Made by a program: the position numbers and the translations under genes. From Caulochytrium protostelioides (Eukaryota; Chytridiomycota; Caulochytriomycetes; Caulochytriales; Caulochytriaceae), in NCBI GenBank assembly GCA_003615045.1, contig ML014239.1, positions 1-53,278 on the forward strand: a stretch of DNA of 53,278 nt, in the 5' to 3' direction. Below the pieces are notes generated by a model. It made no database searches, had not been told where the DNA came from, and worked only from the letters and a program-made list of their open reading frames with translations. Shown piece by piece: positions 49,498-53,278 of the stretch. The first letter of the stretch is position 1, and each line of letters starts with the position of its first letter.

Positions 49498-52400
49498 ATG
49501 TCGGCCAAAGCCGTAAGCGAGTATGACGGCAAACGCCTGCTGGCCTACTGGCTGCCGAAGCAGGAGGTCGCTGCGCCGCCGGGCGCGCCGGCTGTCTCAC
49601 TGGCGAGCCTGAAGGTCGCCCGCGTGGCGTTCGATCCCGCGATCGCGCGCGACGCGGGCGCATGGAAGGCCCACGTGGCGGATCAGTTCGCGCAGTGCGC
49701 GGCAGCGTCGCCATGGGTCACGACCGAGACGCTGGTCTGCAAGCCCGACCAGCTCGTCAAGCGCCGCGGCAAGAACGGCCTGCTCGGAATCAAGCTCGAC
49801 TGGGCCGGCGTCCAGGCCTGGATCAGCGAGCGCGCGGGCAAGCTCCGCCAGATCGACCGCGCCGAGGGCATGCTGCATACCTTTGTGATCGAGCCGTTCA
49901 AGGCCCATGCGGCCGAGACCGAACACTATGTGTGCATCCAGTCGCACCGCGACGGCGACGAGATCCTCTTCACCCACGAGGGCGGCGTCGAGGTCGGCGA
50001 CGTCGACGCGAAGGCCACGCGCCTCGCGATCCCGACGACCGCCGCCCGCCCCCCGTCGGTCGCCGACATCGTCCGCACGCTGCTGCCGGGCGCGGGCCTC
50101 GCCGAGGCCGCCCAGCAGGCCCTGGCCGCGTTCATCGCCCGGCTGTATGGCGTCTACGTGGAGTTGCAGTTCACGTACCTCGAGATCAACCCGCTCGTCT
50201 ACCTGCCGGACACGAACGAGGTCGCCATCCTGGACCTCGCCGCGAAGGTCGACCAGACAGCGGACTTCGAGGTCGGCCGCAAGTGGGCAGAGGCCCGCGC
50301 CGACGCACCGCTGGAGTTCCCGTCACCGTTCGGCCGCGAGATGACGCCCGAGGAGAAGTACATTGCCGACCTCGACGCCAAGACGGGCGCGTCGCTGAAA
50401 CTGACCGTGCTGAACCCCGCAGGCCGCATCTGGACCATGGTCGCCGGCGGCGGTGCGTCGGTGGTCTATTCGGACGCTATCGCCGTGCTTGGGTTCACCG
50501 CTGAGCTCGCGAACTACGGCGAATACTCGGGCGCGCCGTCCGAATCGCAGACGTATGAGTATGCCAAGACCATTATGGACCTCATGACGCGCGGTGAGCC
50601 GCTCGCCGACAAGGCGCCCAAGTTCCTCTTCATCGGTGGCGGCATCGCCAACTTCACCAACGTCGCCTCGACCTTTAAGGGCGTCGTCCGCGCGCTCCGC
50701 GACTTCGAGCACGCGCTCAAGCAGCACCACGTCAAGATCTATGTGCGGCGCGCGGGGCCTAACTACCAGGAGGGCCTCAAGCTCATCCGCCAGATCAGCG
50801 AACAGTTGTCGCTCGACATGCAAGTGTATGGTCCCGAGATGCACGTCACAGGCATCGTGCCGCTGGCGTTGAAGGGCCTGAAGGGCGCCGACGTCCCGGC
50901 CAACACGGCCCCCTTCCGCTTTGACCCGGCGCGTCTGCCGAAGCTCGCCGCCCAGGCCGGCACCTCGGTCCGCCCGACCTTCTCGCGCGACACCCGCGCG
51001 TTTATCTACGGGATGCAGCCGCGCGCCGTCCAGGGCATGATGGACTTTGACTACATGTGTCAGCGCACAAAGCCCTCGGTTGCGTGCATGATCTACCCCT
51101 TCGGCGGCCACCACGTGCAGAAGTTCTACTGGGGCGCCAAGGAGACGCTGGTCCCCGTGTACACGACCATCGAGGAAGCCTGTCAGCGCTTCCCGGACGT
51201 CGACGTCGCCATTAACTTCGCCTCGTTCCGCTCGGTCTACTCGTCGACCAAGGAGCTGATGGATGCCCCGCAGCTCAAGACCATCGCGATTATTGCTGAG
51301 GGCGTGCCGGAGCGCCGCACCCGCGAGCTGAACGCGCTCGCCAAGGCCAAGGGCGTCCTGATCATCGGCCCGGCCACCGTCGGCGGCATCAAGCCGGGCT
51401 GCTTCAAGATCGGCAACACCGGCGGCATGATGGATAACATTGTCGCAAGCAAGCTCTACCGCGCGGGCTCCGTTGCCTATGTCAGCAAGTCGGGCGGTAT
51501 GTCCAACGAGCTGAACAACATCATTAGCCAGACGACGGACGGCGTCTACGAGGGTGTCGCCATCGGCGGCGACCGCTACCCGGGCTCGACCTTCATGGAC
51601 CACTTGCTGCGCTTCGAGCGCGAGCCCGACTGCAAGATCCTCGTCGTACTGGGCGAAGTCGGCGGCACGGAAGAGTATCTTATCCGCGACGCCGTGAAGC
51701 AGGGCCTCATCAAGAAGCCCATTGTTGCTTGGTGCATCGGGATCTGCTCGACCATGTTCACAACCGATGTGCAGTTCGGCCACGCGGGCTCCTTCGCCAA
51801 CAGCGACCGCGAGACCGCGGCCGCCAAGAACCAGGCCCTCCGCGAGGTCGGCGTGCTCGTGCCCAACACGTTTGAGGAGATGCCCGATCTGCTCACCGCC
51901 GTTTACAAGGAGCTCGTGTCGCGCGGGACCATCGTGCCGAAGCCTGAGGTCGAGGCTCCCAAGATTCCCATCGACTACGCGTGGGCCCAAGAGCTCGGCA
52001 TGATCCGCAAGCCCGCCAGCTTCATCACCACCATCTCGGACGACCGTGGCCAGGAACTCGTGTACGCGGGCATGGCCATCTCGGAGGTCTTCCGCGAGGA
52101 CATCGGCGTCGGCGGCGTCCTTTCGCTGCTGTGGTTCAAGCGCCGTCTGCCGCCGTACGCGGCCAAATTCATCGAGATGGTCATGATGCTGACTGCGGAC
52201 CACGGCCCCGCGGTCTCGGGCGCTCACAACACGATCGTCACGGCGCGCGCCGGCAAGGACCTGATTTCCTCGCTTGTGTCGGGTCTGCTCACGATCGGCG
52301 ACCGCTTCGGTGGCGCTCTGGACGGCGCCGCGCAGTCCTTCTCGGCCGCCGTGGACAAGGGGATGAGCCCCCAGGAGTACGTCGACCACATGCGTCGCTC

Positions 52401-52872
52401 CCACCAGCTCATCCTCGGCATCGGCCACAAGATCAAGTCCCGCACCAACCCCGATCACCGCGTCACCATCATCAAGGACTACTGCAAGGAGCACTTCCCG
52501 GCGACCCCTGTCCTCAACTTCGCGCTCGCCGTCGAGCACATCACGACCGCCAAGAAGGATAACCTCATTCTCAACGTGGACGGCGTCGTCGGCGCGGCCT
52601 TTGTCGATTTGCTCCGCAACTGCGGCGCTTTCAGCCGCGAGGAGGCCGACGAGTACATCGCCATTGGCACGCTGAACGGACTCTTTGTCATGGGCCGCTC
52701 CATCGGATTCATTGGTCACTACCTTGACCAGAAACGCCTGAAGCAGGGTCTCTACCGCCACCCGTGGGACGACATCTCCTACATGATGCCCGAGCAGCCC
52801 AGCGTCGCCGAAGCCCGCACCTTCGTCGAAGGCAAAGTTGGTGTCGAAAAGGGATTGGGCAAACTTGCCTAA
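49498..52872 (+). CDS. ACLY: ATP-citrate lyase, single-chain
   Basis: Cytosolic enzyme that turns citrate, CoA and ATP into acetyl-CoA and oxaloacetate, supplying carbon for fatty acids, sterols and histone acetylation. The protein has 1,124 residues (human enzyme about 1,100). The N-terminal ATP-grasp and citrate-binding part starts [19 protein letters not shown], with [10 protein letters not shown] near 223. The CoA-ligase part includes [12 protein letters not shown] and the phosphorylated histidine H762 in [15 protein letters not shown]. The citryl-CoA lyase (citrate-synthase-like) part runs from about 850 to the end, with [28 protein letters not shown] and [18 protein letters not shown]. 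The undivided chain resembles animals and early or basidiomycete fungi; ascomycetes and plants split it into two genes. The start at 49498 follows a pyrimidine-rich leader and has the same CTCACG-ATG context as the UBC4-like gene. No intron is needed. Confidence 0.98.
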   Translation: MSAKAVSEYDGKRLLAYWLPKQEVAAPPGAPAVSLASLKVARVAFDPAIARDAGAWKAHVADQFAQCAAASPWVTTETLVCKPDQLVKRRGKNGLLGIKLDWAGVQAWISERAGKLRQIDRAEGMLHTFVIEPFKAHAAETEHYVCIQSHRDGDEILFTHEGGVEVGDVDAKATRLAIPTTAARPPSVADIVRTLLPGAGLAEAAQQALAAFIARLYGVYVELQFTYLEINPLVYLPDTNEVAILDLAAKVDQTADFEVGRKWAEARADAPLEFPSPFGREMTPEEKYIADLDAKTGASLKLTVLNPAGRIWTMVAGGGASVVYSDAIAVLGFTAELANYGEYSGAPSESQTYEYAKTIMDLMTRGEPLADKAPKFLFIGGGIANFTNVASTFKGVVRALRDFEHALKQHHVKIYVRRAGPNYQEGLKLIRQISEQLSLDMQVYGPEMHVTGIVPLALKGLKGADVPANTAPFRFDPARLPKLAAQAGTSVRPTFSRDTRAFIYGMQPRAVQGMMDFDYMCQRTKPSVACMIYPFGGHHVQKFYWGAKETLVPVYTTIEEACQRFPDVDVAINFASFRSVYSSTKELMDAPQLKTIAIIAEGVPERRTRELNALAKAKGVLIIGPATVGGIKPGCFKIGNTGGMMDNIVASKLYRAGSVAYVSKSGGMSNELNNIISQTTDGVYEGVAIGGDRYPGSTFMDHLLRFEREPDCKILVVLGEVGGTEEYLIRDAVKQGLIKKPIVAWCIGICSTMFTTDVQFGHAGSFANSDRETAAAKNQALREVGVLVPNTFEEMPDLLTAVYKELVSRGTIVPKPEVEAPKIPIDYAWAQELGMIRKPASFITTISDDRGQELVYAGMAISEVFREDIGVGGVLSLLWFKRRLPPYAAKFIEMVMMLTADHGPAVSGAHNTIVTARAGKDLISSLVSGLLTIGDRFGGALDGAAQSFSAAVDKGMSPQEYVDHMRRSHQLILGIGHKIKSRTNPDHRVTIIKDYCKEHFPATPVLNFALAVEHITTAKKDNLILNVDGVVGAAFVDLLRNCGAFSREEADEYIAIGTLNGLFVMGRSIGFIGHYLDQKRLKQGLYRHPWDDISYMMPEQPSVAEARTFVEGKVGVEKGLGKLA

Positions 52873-53049
52873 GCATTTCCTGCTATGGGCGTTCTGACCT
52901 GGATGTGCGGCGATAACTTGATATGTTAAATTGGTTTTTTTGATAGGCTCTTGAAACCGAGAAAAAAAGTTAAATATTCTATAAAAGCGGAGAAAAATTG
53001 AGCGACAGGGAAAAGCTGTAATGTGATAGAAACGGCAATGTCGTTAATT
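52873..53049. other. AT-rich 3' region between ATP-citrate lyase and tRNA-Arg
   Basis: From about 52910 to 53045 the sequence is far more AT-rich than anywhere else in the window (runs of T and A, TTAAATATTCTATAAAAG). It probably contains the lyase polyadenylation site. I see no gene. Confidence 0.6.
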
Positions 53050-53082
53050 GGACCCGGCGGCTTCCGCCGAAAAATTTGGTCC
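53050..53082 (-). other. hairpin downstream of tRNA-Arg
   Basis: On the minus strand GGACC, a T-rich bulge, then CGGCGG-AAG-CCGCCG and GGTCC form a nested stem (six perfect inner pairs, five outer pairs) starting about 14 nt after the tRNA. The T run inside it (53070-53074) is the likely Pol III stop, so only the 5' part would usually be transcribed. Confidence 0.55.
53070..53074 (-). terminator. Pol III oligo-T terminator of tRNA-Arg
   Basis: Five T on the minus strand, about 22 nt past the tRNA 3' end, at the foot of a GC-rich hairpin. Confidence 0.65.
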
Positions 53083-53095
53083 AGAGGACGCGGTT

Positions 53096-53168
53096 CGACC
53101 CTGGCGTGACTCGAACACGCGTAAATCAGCTTAGAAGGCGGACACCTAAACCACTCGGTCACAGGGCA
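53096..53168 (-). tRNA. tRNA-Arg (anticodon TCT)
   Basis: This 73-nt cloverleaf has the acceptor TGCCCTG against CAGGGTC (five Watson-Crick pairs, one G-T, and a T-C mismatch at the first pair). The D arm ACC/GGT carries GAGTGG. The anticodon stem TCCGC/GCTGA has one C-T mismatch and the loop CTTCTAA (TCT, reads AGA). A perfect T stem GCGTG/CACGC holds loop TTCGAGT. There is no intron. Two stem mismatches are more than usual, so this may be a slightly decayed or diverged copy; A10 pairs with T25 in place of the usual G-C, suggesting some compensation. A nearby T run fits Pol III termination. Confidence 0.82.
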
Positions 53169-53178
53169 CTCACAATTT

Positions 53179-53248
53179 TGTGACGGACTCGCTCCGTCAC
53201 AGGCTTCCTTGAAGATCCTGACGACTCGGCGGACTTCAACGGACGATG
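53179..53248 (-). repeat. 70-bp two-hairpin repeat upstream of tRNA-Arg, copy 2
   Basis: Exact reverse complement of 1-70. Read on the minus strand it ends 10 bp before the tRNA-Arg gene, in the same orientation as copy 1 has to tRNA-Val. The sequence beyond 53248 cannot be compared because copy 1 begins at the window edge, so the repeat may be longer. Confidence 0.9.
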
Positions 53249-53278
53249 GCGCGTGACTTAGCCGATCGATACTCGGTT

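Noticed and set aside
50323-52761. 812-codon open frame antisense to ATP-citrate lyase
   Set aside because: It is fully inside a clear enzyme gene on the other strand and has antisense-type composition (Arg/His/Val/Asp), so it is a by-product of codon bias.

Overview
The window is a very GC-rich eukaryotic nuclear segment. It carries eleven protein-coding genes and two tRNA genes; all but one of the coding genes read as single uninterrupted frames. The gene content fits a zoosporic (flagellated) fungus: a single-chain ATP-citrate lyase, Pol I subunit A43, PAM16, an IMP1-type peptidase, an Mss4-type lipid kinase and a Gtr1/RagA GTPase, together with two subunits of the retrograde intraflagellar-transport motor dynein-2, which non-flagellated fungi lack. 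A GC-rich chytrid such as Caulochytrium is my guess from memory of gene content and composition; the sequence alone does not prove it.

Layout from left to right. A 70-bp structured repeat lies just upstream of tRNA-Val(CAC). Next come the dynein-2 intermediate chain DYNC2I1/WDR60 (+), an IMP1-like mitochondrial inner-membrane peptidase (-, only 14 bp from the previous stop), an unrecognised 673-residue protein (+), a phosphatidylinositol-4-phosphate 5-kinase (+) and a ketopantoate-reductase-family enzyme (-). The 4,521-residue dynein-2 heavy chain (+) fills 14.9-28.5 kb. It is followed by Gtr1/RagA (-), an unrecognised 1,429-residue protein (-), PAM16/TIM16 (-), a UBE2D/Ubc4-type E2 (+, with one intron and a three-codon last exon), an unrecognised acidic nuclear-looking protein (-), a secreted orphan protein with atypical base use (+), RPA43 (+) and ATP-citrate lyase (+). 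An AT-rich tail, a tRNA-Arg(TCT) gene (-) and an inverted, identical copy of the 70-bp repeat close the window.

Functionally this is mostly a housekeeping region: mitochondrial import and processing, ubiquitin transfer, TORC1 signalling, Pol I, cytosolic acetyl-CoA supply and phosphoinositides. There is also a ciliary pair, since two core subunits of dynein-2 sit within about 12 kb. The most unusual signals are (1) the identical two-hairpin 70-mer 10-12 bp upstream of two unrelated tRNA genes; (2) the secreted orphan with lower GC, a TATA box and a four-copy 9-bp array directly before it; (3) degenerate nucleotide-binding loops in AAA3 and AAA4 of the dynein-2 heavy chain; and (4) recurrent period-5 microsatellites and paired CACGTG sites in the long intergenic spaces. 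I saw no complete transposon, virus-like element or CRISPR array. Most of the many other long open frames are antisense or out-of-frame by-products of the high GC content.
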